NCBI GenBank assembly: GCA_964619125.1
Contig: CAZUCA010000001.1
Coordinates: forward strand, 1-64,000
Origin: Owenweeksia sp964619125
Lineage (GTDB): Bacteria; Bacteroidota; Bacteroidia; Flavobacteriales; Schleiferiaceae
Reading direction: 5' to 3'
Length of the DNA: 64,000 bases
The first letter of the stretch is position 1. The number at the start of each line of letters is the position of its first letter. The notes beneath the pieces were generated by a model. The model was not told the origin of the DNA, made no database searches, and saw only the letters and a program-made list of their open reading frames with translations. This document shows, in pieces, positions 1 to 8,871 of the stretch. The position numbers and the translations under genes are program-made.

Positions 1-45
1 TTGAAATTACTCCTGATAATAGCAGTAAAATGATTAAAATATTTT

Positions 46-798
46 TCATAATTCGCTTAGTAGTGTTAGTTTGGTTTTTTTATAGCGATATTGGCTTAAA
101 CCGGTCTCACTTCTAACAATCATAAGATCATTGTAAGGGATAATATCTACGGCATCAATATTTTCGTCAGCAGTAATGTATTTGGGTGACTGGGGATTAG
201 CTACGTTAAATACCTTAATGCCCTTGTCGCATATCAGCAGAGTGTCACCGTAGAGGCCCAGGCCGATAGGGTGAATCAGCGGTACGGTCTTTACGAGCTT
301 CGGATCCTCCAACTCGCGGATGTCTATGACTTCCAATTGGTTTACATTGCGGTTGCAGAAATTGCTTTCGGGGTTTGAGCGCAGGGTTACAAAGGCGTAG
401 GCGCTGCCAGCCACTACCGGGTCGCAGCTAACCACATGGGCATAGTTACTGAGTAGCTTTACCTCGGGTGCCTGGCTGATGTCGTAGATCATCATGCCGT
501 TAGTGGTGCCAATGAATAGGGTGGAGTCATCGCGTGGAAAGATGGTTTCCACATTTACGTTGAGGTCAATGGCACTTATCTGTACCGGGTTGGTGACATC
601 ACTCATGTTGAAAATCCGCAGGTGCCCGTCGTTAACAGCGAAGAGGTGTTCGTTGGCAATGGCAAAGCGTGCCAGGCTTCCCGCCTGACCCACTTCGCCG
701 GGTCCGGCTGTACCTGTTGTATTGGAGTCTTTTGATTCGCAGCCAAAGGTGATAGCCGCTATGAGGAGGCTGAGTATGGTGCAGCTAAAATTTTTCAT
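46..798 (-). CDS. LVIVD-type repeat lipoprotein
   Basis: A 250-residue predicted lipoprotein. The signal peptide ends in a lipobox-like ITFGC (Cys 20), so it is probably membrane-anchored. The body is a run of short beta-strand repeats of the kind 'LRIFNMSDVTNPVQI', 'MMIYDISQAPEVKLL', 'IKVFNVANPQSPKYI', typical of LVIVD-repeat surface proteins that are thought to form a beta-propeller. The start overlaps the stop of the upstream lipoprotein gene by 4 nt (ATGA), so the two are probably translated together. No enzymatic motif is visible and the function is unknown. The family call rests on repeat appearance only. Confidence 0.8.
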   Translation of the reverse strand: MKNFSCTILSLLIAAITFGCESKDSNTTGTAGPGEVGQAGSLARFAIANEHLFAVNDGHLRIFNMSDVTNPVQISAIDLNVNVETIFPRDDSTLFIGTTNGMMIYDISQAPEVKLLSNYAHVVSCDPVVAGSAYAFVTLRSNPESNFCNRNVNQLEVIDIRELEDPKLVKTVPLIHPIGLGLYGDTLLICDKGIKVFNVANPQSPKYITADENIDAVDIIPYNDLMIVRSETGLSQYRYKKTKLTLLSEL

Positions 799-1298
799 TT
801 CTCTTTCCAGTTTATGATCACAGTGTTGTCAGGGCGATTGGCTTTTTGATATTCCAGCGGAATGTAATTGACATCAGGCGGCAGCAGTTCCGGAAAGACC
901 TCGGGGTTCCGGTCCAATATTTCCAGGGCTTCGCCATTATAGCGCATGCTTACCAGGTCACCGGCATGATCTACGTACATGATGTCACCGATCATGCTGA
1001 GGTTGATATTACCTGGTATTGCCAGAAAGGCCAGCTTTTTCGGGTCGGCGGGATTACCATTGTTAATTACGTGGATGCCGTCGTACTTTTCATTAATAAA
1101 AAGCATGTCGCCCTGCCGGTATATTTTGCCGGCTTCATTGATTTTTCGGGGCGGCAGTATTTTTATGGTTTTATCAAGGTCATCCCGGCTCACTATTACC
1201 GGTTCGTATTCGGTTTGGATATAATCATCATCATGGTACATATGTCCCGGGCATCCTATTAATAAAAATGCCGGTAAAATTATTAGTAGTTTCTTCAT
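795..1298 (-). CDS. Small lipoprotein, partner of the LVIVD-type lipoprotein
   Basis: A 167-residue protein with a short signal peptide and lipobox LLIGC (Cys 16), followed by an acidic, His-containing stretch (HMYHDDDYIQ). It then shows strand-rich sequence such as 'GIHVINNGNPADPKKLAFLAIPG', which resembles one or two LVIVD-type repeats. It is the first gene of a two-gene leftward unit and overlaps the next gene by 4 nt. It may work together with that larger repeat protein on the same membrane surface, but this is inference from position. No known enzyme family is recognised. Confidence 0.75.
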   Translation of the reverse strand: MKKLLIILPAFLLIGCPGHMYHDDDYIQTEYEPVIVSRDDLDKTIKILPPRKINEAGKIYRQGDMLFINEKYDGIHVINNGNPADPKKLAFLAIPGNINLSMIGDIMYVDHAGDLVSMRYNGEALEILDRNPEVFPELLPPDVNYIPLEYQKANRPDNTVIINWKEK

Positions 1299-1442
1299 TT
1301 TATGGGGCCTTTAATGGATTGACGACTAAAGGCAACAAAAGGTTGGTTGGCCGGTCAAAGATTTTAAACTTTTCCCTGTGGTTTACCGGGGGCCTGCTCC
1401 AGCTTGTTCATGTGTTAGGCTGTAAAGCGCAGCCGCATTGAT

Positions 1443-1450
1443 TATCTTCG
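1443..1450 (+). promoter_or_regulatory. -7 element (TATCTTCG) for the exonuclease gene
   Basis: TATCTTCG is a one-base variant of the Bacteroidota -7 motif TAnnTTTG. It ends only 4 nt before the GTG start at 1455, so transcription would begin at or next to the start codon, giving a leaderless mRNA. I see no clear -33 TTTG at the right distance. Confidence 0.4.
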
Positions 1451-1454
1451 CGCC

Positions 1455-2708
1455 GTGTTTTGTGTATTGGATATAGAATCGACGGGTGGTCCCTTTGGAA
1501 AGGAGGCCATGATGGAAATTGCCATGTACCGCTATGACGGCGATGAGGTGGTGGATCAGCTGATTAGCCTTGTGCATCCTCACCGGCCGGTGCAAAAGTA
1601 TGTGAGCAAAATGACCGGTATTACCGATAAGATGTTGTTGCGGGCGCCACGCTTTCACGAAATCGCCAAGCGTATCGTGGAAATTTCGAAGGGAGCGGTG
1701 CTGGTTGGTCACAATGTGGAGTTTGACTATCGCATGCTGCGGCAGGAATTTCAGCGGCTGGGTTATGAGTACCAGCGCGAAACTCTCGATACCATAAAGT
1801 TGGCGGAGGAGCTGATTCCTGAATTGCCCAGTTACGGCCTCGATAAGGTTTGTGAGGAGCTTAAGATCTATCGCTCCAATAAGCACCGAGCCGACGACGA
1901 TGCCCGCGCCACCCTTGAGCTATTCCGAATCCTGCAGGAAAAAGACCGCAAAAAGGGAATCAACACCCTTGGCCAGAGTATTCGTGAGAGTGATTATATG
2001 CGCGATAAGGTTAATGACCTGATGCGTGCGGTTAAACACACAAAAGGGCTCTTTTACCTGCACGACCAGCAAGGGAAACTCCTGTACATGGGGGCTTCTG
2101 ACAATATCAAGTCAGCGCTCAATCGCATTTTTATATCCTCAAGCAAGCGTGCCAAAGCACTTACCGCAAAAACCCATAGCCTTACCACCGAAAAGGCCGG
2201 TAACTGGCTTATAGCGCGTATTAAAAAGGCCGAAGAGGTTTTGGAGGCAAAACCCCCTTATAACCCGGCCGGCGAAATGAGCCTGAACTTTGGGGTTTTT
2301 GTGGATATGCGCTCCCGCCCTCCCAAGCTTTATGTCCAGTCGCTACAGCAGATGGGGCGTAAAAAACCACTGGTGAAGGCCACCAATCCCAAATCAGCAA
2401 ATAGGGCGCTGCGCATGTACAGCCGTGCCTTTAGCGATGAGGAGAAAAAAGCTGCGGTGCTGGCCGGTATAAAGCAGTTGCCCGGGGAGGCCGTTTATGT
2501 GGGTGATGGCCGCAAAACAGGTGAACGTTGCGCCCTGGTGGTGAAAGATGGTCAATTACAGGGCTACCTTTACTTTGGCCTCAATGAACAGGTAAAGATT
2601 GATAAGGCCTTGCTCAATGGTATGACCAGGGTGCCGCCTCGTGAAATTTTTACCGAACTGCTGAAATTGGGCATCCTTAGTGGTGAATTTACTCCTGCCC
2701 AAAATTAG
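1455..2708 (+). CDS. DnaQ-type 3'-5' exonuclease with GIY-YIG-like module
   Basis: A 417-residue protein. Residues 1-160 form a DEDDh exonuclease domain like the proofreading subunit of DNA polymerase III. The acidic pair is in VLDIEST (D6, E8), the second motif is in GHNVEFDYRML (D91), and the third is HRADDDA (H144, D149). From about residue 197 a GIY-YIG-like segment follows (GLFYL then LLYMG), which resembles the UvrC N-terminus in place but is degenerate: the first motif reads LFYL instead of GIYYF. DnaQ plus UvrC-N fusions (Cho-like) are a known architecture, which suggests a role in DNA repair. The start is GTG, supported by homology of the first strand to the family. It converges with the next gene with a 4-nt overlap. 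Confidence 0.85.
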   Translation: MFCVLDIESTGGPFGKEAMMEIAMYRYDGDEVVDQLISLVHPHRPVQKYVSKMTGITDKMLLRAPRFHEIAKRIVEISKGAVLVGHNVEFDYRMLRQEFQRLGYEYQRETLDTIKLAEELIPELPSYGLDKVCEELKIYRSNKHRADDDARATLELFRILQEKDRKKGINTLGQSIRESDYMRDKVNDLMRAVKHTKGLFYLHDQQGKLLYMGASDNIKSALNRIFISSSKRAKALTAKTHSLTTEKAGNWLIARIKKAEEVLEAKPPYNPAGEMSLNFGVFVDMRSRPPKLYVQSLQQMGRKKPLVKATNPKSANRALRMYSRAFSDEEKKAAVLAGIKQLPGEAVYVGDGRKTGERCALVVKDGQLQGYLYFGLNEQVKIDKALLNGMTRVPPREIFTELLKLGILSGEFTPAQN

Positions 2709-3310
2709 AGCAGGTCTACTCCCAGGCTGATAATAAACTGACTAACGCGACTGTCACTTTCAAAGCTTTGATTGCCAATGCTGATGCGATTGGCAGTCTC
2801 GGTGAAGGCCCCTTCATATTTTACATCCAGGGTTATTTGTCCGATGTCAAAGCCAGCTCCTAACTGGTACCCCCAGGTGGCGTCTTGCATGGAGCCGTCA
2901 AAAATGTTGCGGGAGGCCACTGAGTTGAGGCTGGCCACCGGGCCAACCATTGCGTGGAAAAAGCCCAGATCGGTTCCCAGCAGGAGTGGAATATCAAAGC
3001 GGCTGAAGCTTACATTGAATTCTTCGTATTCATCAGGGGAGGAGGAGGTGGCGGTGAGGGTTTGATCGAGGTGGGTAAACACCAGCTCGGTTTGGATCAT
3101 AAAGCCTCCGAAAGAACCACGGGCAAAGGCACCGGCGTGATAGCCCAGACCTTTGTCCTCACTCTTTACAGTTTCATAGGCAGTGCTGCCGTTAAATTGC
3201 TGCATGTCAATGTCTATGAAGTTGACACCACCTTTAAAGCCCAGCTTAATGGGCTGGCTGTAAGCACTTAAAGTTGTGAGGGCAAAAAGCAGGACCATCA
3301 GTCGTTTCAT
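2705..3310 (-). CDS. Outer membrane beta-barrel protein (PorT-like family)
   Basis: A 201-residue protein with a signal peptide (about residues 1-18, cleavage after AYS) and a series of amphipathic strands ending in a beta-barrel-like C-terminus (VSQFIISLGVDLL). The length and the GVNFIDID, GAFARGSF and GPVASLNS strand pattern fit the outer membrane beta-barrel family common in Bacteroidota (PorT-like). Its start overlaps the purC stop by 4 nt, so it is probably translated from the phoH-purC message. No specific function can be assigned. Confidence 0.8.
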   Translation of the reverse strand: MKRLMVLLFALTTLSAYSQPIKLGFKGGVNFIDIDMQQFNGSTAYETVKSEDKGLGYHAGAFARGSFGGFMIQTELVFTHLDQTLTATSSSPDEYEEFNVSFSRFDIPLLLGTDLGFFHAMVGPVASLNSVASRNIFDGSMQDATWGYQLGAGFDIGQITLDVKYEGAFTETANRISIGNQSFESDSRVSQFIISLGVDLL

Positions 3311-4260
3311 ACCATTGATTTTAGAGAGTTCACCACATTGCTTTGTATGCGCCCGGCCAGGTCACCCTGCTCCGCTTTTACAAATTTTTCGCCGGTGATG
3401 TGTTCGTATAGTTCTATATAGCGTTCGCTTACGGAAGCGATAAATTCGCTGGTCATCTCAGGAACTTCCTGGCCATTCTTGCCCTGAAAACCTTGTTCTA
3501 TCAGCCATTGCCGTACAAATTCCTTGCTGAGCTGTTTTTGGGGCAGGCCACGACGCTGCTTGTCTTCGTAGCTGTCCTTATAAAAATAGCGACTGCTGTC
3601 AGGGGTGTGGATTTCGTCAATCAACACTATGCGTCCGTCAGGCAATTTACCGAATTCATACTTAGTGTCTACCAGCAGTAGTCCCCTCTCCAGGGCAAAT
3701 TGCTGCCCGCGGGCGAAAAGGGCCCGGGTGTATTTTTCCAGCATCAGGTAATCCTCTTCGCTCACAATAGCTTTTGCCAGGATGTCTTCGCGGCTGATGT
3801 CTTCGTCGTGGTCGCCCTGATCCGCTTTGGTGGTGGGGGTGATAATGGGCTCGGCAAAGGCATCATTTTCATGCATGCCCTCCGGCAGCCTAATGCCACA
3901 AAGCTCACGTTTGCCGTCGCGGTAGCTGCGCCAGGCGTGGCCGGTCAGGAAGCCGCGGATGACCATCTCCACCTTAAAGGGTTCGGCGGCATGGCCAATG
4001 GTTACCATGGGGTCAGGGCTGCTTATTTTCCAGTTGGGAACGATGTCGGCAGTAAGGTCTAGAAATTTATTCGCCAGCTGGTTCAATACCTGCCCTTTAT
4101 AGGGAATGCCTTTTGGCAGCACTACATCAAAAGCGGAGATGCGGTCACTGGCGACCATCACCAATAAATTGTTGTTGATAGTGTAAACGTCCCGCACTTT
4201 ACCGCGGTAAAAGGAGGATTGGCCGGGAAATTGAAAGTTAGTTTCTGTCAGAGCTGTCAT
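3307..4260 (-). CDS. purC: Phosphoribosylaminoimidazole-succinocarboxamide synthase
   Basis: SAICAR synthase, step 8 of de novo purine synthesis: it joins aspartate to CAIR using ATP in the cytoplasm. Family motifs are clear: FYRGKVRDVY near the N-terminus, ASDRISAFDVVLP, the MVIRGFLTGHAW segment, DTKYEFG and the DEIHTPDSSRYF signature. The 317-residue length is normal for the long (approximately 300 aa) form. I chose the ATG at 4260 (MTALTETNF) because family members begin close to this point; an in-frame ATG lies 9 nt upstream at 4269. The start lies inside the phoH 3' end (23-nt overlap) and the stop overlaps the next gene, so the three genes form a coupled leftward unit. Confidence 0.96.
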   Translation of the reverse strand: MTALTETNFQFPGQSSFYRGKVRDVYTINNNLLVMVASDRISAFDVVLPKGIPYKGQVLNQLANKFLDLTADIVPNWKISSPDPMVTIGHAAEPFKVEMVIRGFLTGHAWRSYRDGKRELCGIRLPEGMHENDAFAEPIITPTTKADQGDHDEDISREDILAKAIVSEEDYLMLEKYTRALFARGQQFALERGLLLVDTKYEFGKLPDGRIVLIDEIHTPDSSRYFYKDSYEDKQRRGLPQKQLSKEFVRQWLIEQGFQGKNGQEVPEMTSEFIASVSERYIELYEHITGEKFVKAEQGDLAGRIQSNVVNSLKSMV

Positions 4261-5203
4261 CTTGTTCATTTTCTTCGTAAGCTTTAATTATGGCGCTTAC
4301 CAAGTGGTGGCGTATCACGTCGCGGTTATCGAGATAAACGAAGTGAATACCTTTTATATTTTTCAGAATTCGGGAAGCAATATTCAGGCCGGAAGCCTGC
4401 TTGCGGGGTAAGTCCACCTGCTGGGCGTCTCCCGTTATTATAAATTTAGCGTCGGCGCCCATACGGGTAAGGAACATGCGCATTTGCGCCCGGGTGGTGT
4501 TTTGCGCCTCATCAAGGATCACAAAAGCGCGGTCAAGGGTGCGTCCCCGCATAAAAGCCAGCGGTGCAATCTGAATTACCCCACTTTCCAGGTAGTAGCT
4601 CAGCTTTTCAGGCGGAATCATATCGCGCAGGGCATCGTAAAGCGGTTGCATATAGGGATCGAGCTTTTCCTTGAGGTCACCGGGCAAAAAGCCCAGGTTT
4701 TCGCCGGCCTCTACAGCCGGGCGGGTAAGGATGATTTTCTTGACCTCCTTGTCCTTAAGCGCTTTTACCGCCAGTGCCACCGCAGTGTAGGTTTTGCCGG
4801 TACCGGCAGGCCCAATGGCAAAGAGCATATCGTTTTTGCGCATGGAAGACACCATCGCACGCTGGTTGAGGGTGCGGGCCTTGATGGGGGCACCATTGGT
4901 GCCGAAGAGGATAGTGCTATCGTCGCTGTCCTTGTCTTCGGGCAATACCATCTCATTCTTCAGGATCCGCTCGAGTTGGTTTATGGAAAGCGAATTATAG
5001 TGGTGGAGGTGCTGGGTGATTTCTTCAATCTTCCCCTCGAAGTAGGCGATGCGTTCGGGTTCGCCATTTACCTTGAGTTGATGGCCCCTGGCCGTGATCT
5101 TAAGCTCCGGAAAACTGGCCTTGATGGCATTGAGAAAACGGTTGTTGGTGCCGTACAGATCGCGGGGATCAGTGTTTTCAATTACTATTGTTCTTTCGAT
5201 CAA
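4238..5203 (-). CDS. PhoH family ATPase
   Basis: A 321-residue PhoH-family (PhoL/YbeZ type) P-loop NTPase. Walker A is GPAGTGKT, Walker B is FVILDEAQN, and the MRMFLTRMG and ITGDAQQVDLP motifs typical of the family follow. An N-terminal approximately 100-residue KH-like region precedes the ATPase core. Members are thought to act as RNA-associated ATPases or helicases near ribosome maturation and RNA decay, though the exact role is not settled. It is the first gene of the leftward phoH-purC-OMP run, opposite a SAM hydrolase gene with a shared palindromic promoter region at 5255-5274. Confidence 0.92.
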   Translation of the reverse strand: MIERTIVIENTDPRDLYGTNNRFLNAIKASFPELKITARGHQLKVNGEPERIAYFEGKIEEITQHLHHYNSLSINQLERILKNEMVLPEDKDSDDSTILFGTNGAPIKARTLNQRAMVSSMRKNDMLFAIGPAGTGKTYTAVALAVKALKDKEVKKIILTRPAVEAGENLGFLPGDLKEKLDPYMQPLYDALRDMIPPEKLSYYLESGVIQIAPLAFMRGRTLDRAFVILDEAQNTTRAQMRMFLTRMGADAKFIITGDAQQVDLPRKQASGLNIASRILKNIKGIHFVYLDNRDVIRHHLVSAIIKAYEENEQDDSSDRN

Positions 5204-5254
5204 ATTGTTGGTAAACTAATGGATTAAGCGTTACTTCAGACTTTTAAAATGTAA

Positions 5255-5274
5255 TACTTTTGACGGCAAAAGTA
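5255..5274. promoter_or_regulatory. Palindromic divergent -7 elements between phoH and SAM hydrolase
   Basis: The 20-bp sequence TACTTTTGACGGCAAAAGTA is an inverted repeat with 8-bp arms and a 4-bp centre. Each arm reads TACTTTTG on its own strand, which fits the -7 consensus TAnnTTTG. It sits about midway between the two start codons (5203 and 5324), leaving leaders of about 55-60 nt on each side. Clear -33 TTTG elements are not visible, so it could also be an operator. Confidence 0.45.
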
Positions 5275-5323
5275 ACAACAAAATGGCCTCGGTGTTGTCG
5301 CTTTTGGTTTCGCAATTTCTTTC

Positions 5324-6124
5324 ATGGCAATAATTACCCTTACTTCTGATTACGGTTTGAAGGATCACTACCTGGCTGCCCTCAAGGGAGCTTTGCTGGG
5401 TGAGATGGAAGACTTGCGCCTGGTGGATATCAGCCATAGCCTGGAGCCAGGCAATCTTTATGATGCCGCCTTTATAATGCGCAATGCCTATCATGCCTTT
5501 CCCAAAGGTACTGTACACCTCATTGCCTTTAATGAGATAAGTAGCAGCGGCCGCTTTTTGACCGCCGAAATGGATGGGCATTACTTTGTGCTTAGCGACA
5601 ATGGCCTGCTGAGCCTCATTAACCCCGACATTCGCATCAGCAAAGTAATAGAAATCGACCTTCGTACCGAGGTGTCACTTTTTCCCAGCCGCGACCTTAT
5701 GACGAGGGTGGCTACCCACCTGGCCCGGGGCGGTCGCATAGAGCTGCTGGGGCGCGAGGTGAAAGAGTGGGAGCAAAAGACCATTATGCGTCCCCGGGTG
5801 CTGGCCGAGGAAGCTACCATTATTGGCAGTGTGATTTACATCGATAACTTTGGCAACCTGATTACCAACATTTCGTCCAAAACCTTTAAGGAAACCGGTC
5901 GTGAGCGCAAGTTCAATATAGTTTTGCCGCGGCGTCAGCGCATAAACGGGCTCTCAGAGTCTTATGCTGATGTGGCCAGCGGTAAGGTGCTCGCTCTTTT
6001 CAATTCGCAGGCCCTGCTCGAAATTGCGGTAAGCGGAGCGCGGGGAAAAGACTATAACGGCGCCAATACCCTGCTGGGAATGGAAGTGCGCGACGATGTA
6101 ACAATAAATTTTTATGATCATTAG
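5324..6124 (+). CDS. S-adenosyl-L-methionine hydrolase (adenosine-forming), DUF62 family
   Basis: A 266-residue protein of the DUF62 / SAM hydroxide adenosyltransferase family, whose members use water-derived hydroxide to split SAM into adenosine and methionine; halogenating relatives use chloride or fluoride. The family is visible from TLTSDYGLKDHYLAALKG at the N-terminus, the DISH segment, SDNGLLSLI, and the C-terminal VIYIDNFGNLITNI motif. The start MAIITLTSDYG matches where the family begins. It is the first gene of the rightward run leading to gldF, gldG and the DUF4340 gene. The end overlaps the next gene by 11 nt. Why such an enzyme sits with gliding genes is unknown. Confidence 0.9.
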   Translation: MAIITLTSDYGLKDHYLAALKGALLGEMEDLRLVDISHSLEPGNLYDAAFIMRNAYHAFPKGTVHLIAFNEISSSGRFLTAEMDGHYFVLSDNGLLSLINPDIRISKVIEIDLRTEVSLFPSRDLMTRVATHLARGGRIELLGREVKEWEQKTIMRPRVLAEEATIIGSVIYIDNFGNLITNISSKTFKETGRERKFNIVLPRRQRINGLSESYADVASGKVLALFNSQALLEIAVSGARGKDYNGANTLLGMEVRDDVTINFYDH

Positions 6125-6407
6125 AGTAGTAAAGATGACCTTTGTGCCAGAGCGGGTACCTGAGTTTCTGGCCAACTTTGAAGAGAAGAAGGAATTGATC
6201 CGCCACTTTGAAGGCTGTCAGCATCTCGAGCTCCTAAAAGAAATCGACAAGGACAACGTTTACTTCACCTACAGTTATTGGGATTCGCTTCGATCACTTG
6301 AAAAATACCGACATTCGTCACTTTTTAAAGGAGTGTGGGCTTTTACTAAAAGCCTTTTCAGCGATAAGCCTGCCGCCTGGAGTTTAGAACAAAAAGTAAA
6401 GTTATAA
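6114..6407 (+). CDS. ABM-fold (antibiotic biosynthesis monooxygenase-like) small protein
   Basis: A 97-residue dimeric-ferredoxin-fold protein of the ABM family. The pattern IRVVKMTFVPERVPEFLANFEEKKELIRHFEGCQHLELL, then FTYSYWDSLRSLEKYRHSSLFKGVW, is typical of the small putative quinol monooxygenase or haem-degrading-like group. The substrate cannot be predicted. The start ATG lies inside the 3' end of the SAM hydrolase gene (11-nt overlap) and gldF begins 4 nt after its stop, so it is part of the same transcript. Confidence 0.82.
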   Translation: MIIRVVKMTFVPERVPEFLANFEEKKELIRHFEGCQHLELLKEIDKDNVYFTYSYWDSLRSLEKYRHSSLFKGVWAFTKSLFSDKPAAWSLEQKVKL

Positions 6408-6411
6408 GCGT

Positions 6412-7143
6412 ATGGGAGCGTTGATGCTCAAAGAAATACGGAGTTTTTTTAATTCGGTAACCGGCTACCTGGTCATTGTAGTGTACCTGCTGATCAACGG
6501 TTTGCTGCTGTGGCTGTTTCCCGGGGTCTTCAATATTATTAAGGGAACTTACGCCAGCATCGACAGCCTGTTCCTGATTTCTCCCTGGGTGTTTATGTTT
6601 CTGATTCCTGCTATTACCATGCGTATGTTTGCCGACGAAAAAAGGGCTGGTACCATAGAACTGCTGCTTACCCGGCCCATTACAGATCTGCAACTGGTGT
6701 GGGCTAAGTTTGCCGCCGGATTTATCCTGGTGCTCTTTGCAATCCTGCCCACTCTTATTTATTATTTTTCGGTGTATCAGCTTGGTAATCCTGTCGGTAA
6801 TATCGATTCCGGAGGTACTTTCGGGTCTTATATAGGTCTGTTGTTTTTGGGCGGAAGCTATGTAAGCATCGGTGTATTCGCTTCCTCGCTTACCGAAAAC
6901 CAGATCGTCTCCTTCCTCATCGCCCTTTTTCTGTCGCTGCTGATGTATATCGGCTTTGATCAGCTGGCCGGTTTACAGCTTTTTGGTAACGCCGATCTCC
7001 TCATTCTGCAACTGGGTATCAGTGAGCATTATACCTCGATGAGCCGCGGGGTTATCGATAGCCGTGACCTCCTGTATTTTATTAGCCTGATAGTAATTTT
7101 TACCCTGGCAACCCGCCTGGTAATCCAAAGCAGAAAGTGGTAA
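6412..7143 (+). CDS. gldF: Gliding motility ABC transporter permease GldF
   Basis: A 243-residue ABC-2-type permease with about six membrane segments. The N-terminus MLKEIRSFFNSVTGYLVIVVYLL and the MFLIPAITMRMFADEKRAGTIELLLTRP loop are typical of GldF. With GldG and the ATPase GldA (not in the window) it forms an ABC transporter associated with gliding motility in Flavobacterium. Not all lineages with gldFG glide, so motility is not proven here. The start at 6412 is used; a second ATG lies 12 nt downstream. Its stop overlaps the gldG start by 1 nt (TAATG). Confidence 0.93.
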   Translation: MGALMLKEIRSFFNSVTGYLVIVVYLLINGLLLWLFPGVFNIIKGTYASIDSLFLISPWVFMFLIPAITMRMFADEKRAGTIELLLTRPITDLQLVWAKFAAGFILVLFAILPTLIYYFSVYQLGNPVGNIDSGGTFGSYIGLLFLGGSYVSIGVFASSLTENQIVSFLIALFLSLLMYIGFDQLAGLQLFGNADLLILQLGISEHYTSMSRGVIDSRDLLYFISLIVIFTLATRLVIQSRKW

Positions 7144-8858
7144 TGAAGAGTGCTAAGTTTCGCGATCTGTTTCGTTTTCTGGTGGTGGCAGCCATTGTGC
7201 TGCTGCTGAATATTATTGGCTCATTTGAGTTTTTCCGGCTCGACCTTACGGCTGAAAAACGCTATAGTCTCTCTGATGCTACCAAGGAGTTGCTGCAGAG
7301 TTTTGACGATGTCATCGTGGTGAAGGTATATCTTGAGGGAGACTTCCCAGCTGGCTTTCAGCGTCTGCAGCGGGAAACCCGCCAGATGCTGGACGAATTC
7401 AGGGCTTACAATGCCAATTTGGAATATGAATTTGTGAACCCTGCCGGCAGTGATGATGAACGTACTAACCGGGAGGTGTTTGAGCAGCTTCAGTACAAGG
7501 GGCTCAAATATTATGAGCTGCAGGTAAGTGAAGCTGACGGCCGCAAAATGCAGCGGGTATTCCCCGGTGCCATTATGAATTACGGTGATAAAGAGGCGGT
7601 GGTACAGTTGCTGGTAGATCAGATGGGGGTGAGCCCTGAAGCCCAGATCAACGCTTCTGTTCAAAACCTGGAGTATACCCTGGCCAACGCAATTCGCAGC
7701 TTGGTGCGTACTTCCAAGCCCTTTGTAGCTTTCCTCGAGGGGCAGGGCGAGCTGGAGCCGCGCTTTATAGCTGATTTTGCCCTGGCCATGAGCGACAATT
7801 ACAACGTGCGCCGCTTTAACCTGCGTGAGTTTAAGTCTGACAGCACCGGCGAAGAATATAGTCTCAGTGAGCAGCAGCGCCGCTTAAATCGTTTTGATGC
7901 CCTTATTGTAGCCAAGCCCCGTAAGGCTTTTAATGAGATTGACAAGTTTTTGATTGATCAGTATCTGATGGCCGGGGGTAAGATGATTTGGCTCCTTGAT
8001 GCCGTGCACGCCGAAATGGACAGCCTTAGCCAGGCGCCGCAGTTTCTCTCCTTTCCCATTTACGATCGTCTCAATATTGGTGAAATGCTGTTTCGCTATG
8101 GAGTAAGGGTCAATACCAATATTGTAATGGATGCCGTGGCAGCAGGAGTGAGCGATCAGCGGGAGGTCAACTCCTGGGTTTATTTTCCGATGGTGATGCC
8201 TCAGGTCAAACATCCTATCACCAAAGATCTCAATGCCATCCGGCTCGATTTCCCCAGTTCCCTGGATACCATAAAACTGCCGGGAGTTAAAAAAACCTAT
8301 CTCCTGCGCAGCAGTCCTTACAGCCAGAAGGTGGCCACCCCTCATATGGTAAAACTCAGCCGCCTGTATTCGCCGCCGGCGCAAAGCAGCTTTAGCGAGC
8401 AAAGACTACCGCTGGCAGTTTTGCTGGAAGGTAAATTTACCTCCGCCTTTAAAAACCGTCTTAAGCCTAAGGAGAATTCAGGCGAAAACATCAGGCTGCT
8501 TGAGGAGAGCCCCGAAACCCAGATGCTGGTAGTAGCTGATGGCGATATCGTGCGTAATCAGATAAATATTGTCAATCCAAATATGGAGCGGGGTACCCCA
8601 TTACCATTAGGCTATGATCAGTTTACCGGGGCTCAGTATGGCAATAAGGATTTTCTGCTCAATGCCGTGGATTATATGCTGGATGAGTCAAACCTGATAG
8701 ATATCCGTTCGCGTGAATTGCGCATCCGTCTGCTGGATGCCACCCGGCTAAAGGAAAATAAGCTGCTGTGGCAATTGCTCAATACGGCCGTGCCAGTGCT
8801 TTTGGTGGTGGTGTTTGGCCTGGGCTATATGCTCGTTCGCAAAAGAAAATACAGTTAA
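7143..8858 (+). CDS. gldG: Gliding motility-associated ABC transporter substrate-binding protein GldG
   Basis: A 571-residue GldG. A transmembrane segment near the N-terminus (FLVVAAIVLLLNIIGSFEFFRLDL) is followed by the signature LTAEKRYSLSDATKELL, a large periplasmic region, and a second membrane segment at the C-terminus (LNTAVPVLLVVVFGLGYMLV) ending in basic residues. This layout matches family members. I chose the ATG at 7143, which overlaps the gldF stop as TAATG, over the GTG at 7137. It works with GldF as an ABC-type complex; the cargo is not known. Confidence 0.94.
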   Translation: MKSAKFRDLFRFLVVAAIVLLLNIIGSFEFFRLDLTAEKRYSLSDATKELLQSFDDVIVVKVYLEGDFPAGFQRLQRETRQMLDEFRAYNANLEYEFVNPAGSDDERTNREVFEQLQYKGLKYYELQVSEADGRKMQRVFPGAIMNYGDKEAVVQLLVDQMGVSPEAQINASVQNLEYTLANAIRSLVRTSKPFVAFLEGQGELEPRFIADFALAMSDNYNVRRFNLREFKSDSTGEEYSLSEQQRRLNRFDALIVAKPRKAFNEIDKFLIDQYLMAGGKMIWLLDAVHAEMDSLSQAPQFLSFPIYDRLNIGEMLFRYGVRVNTNIVMDAVAAGVSDQREVNSWVYFPMVMPQVKHPITKDLNAIRLDFPSSLDTIKLPGVKKTYLLRSSPYSQKVATPHMVKLSRLYSPPAQSSFSEQRLPLAVLLEGKFTSAFKNRLKPKENSGENIRLLEESPETQMLVVADGDIVRNQINIVNPNMERGTPLPLGYDQFTGAQYGNKDFLLNAVDYMLDESNLIDIRSRELRIRLLDATRLKENKLLWQLLNTAVPVLLVVVFGLGYMLVRKRKYS

Positions 8859-8871
8859 AAGTGCCCTGAAC

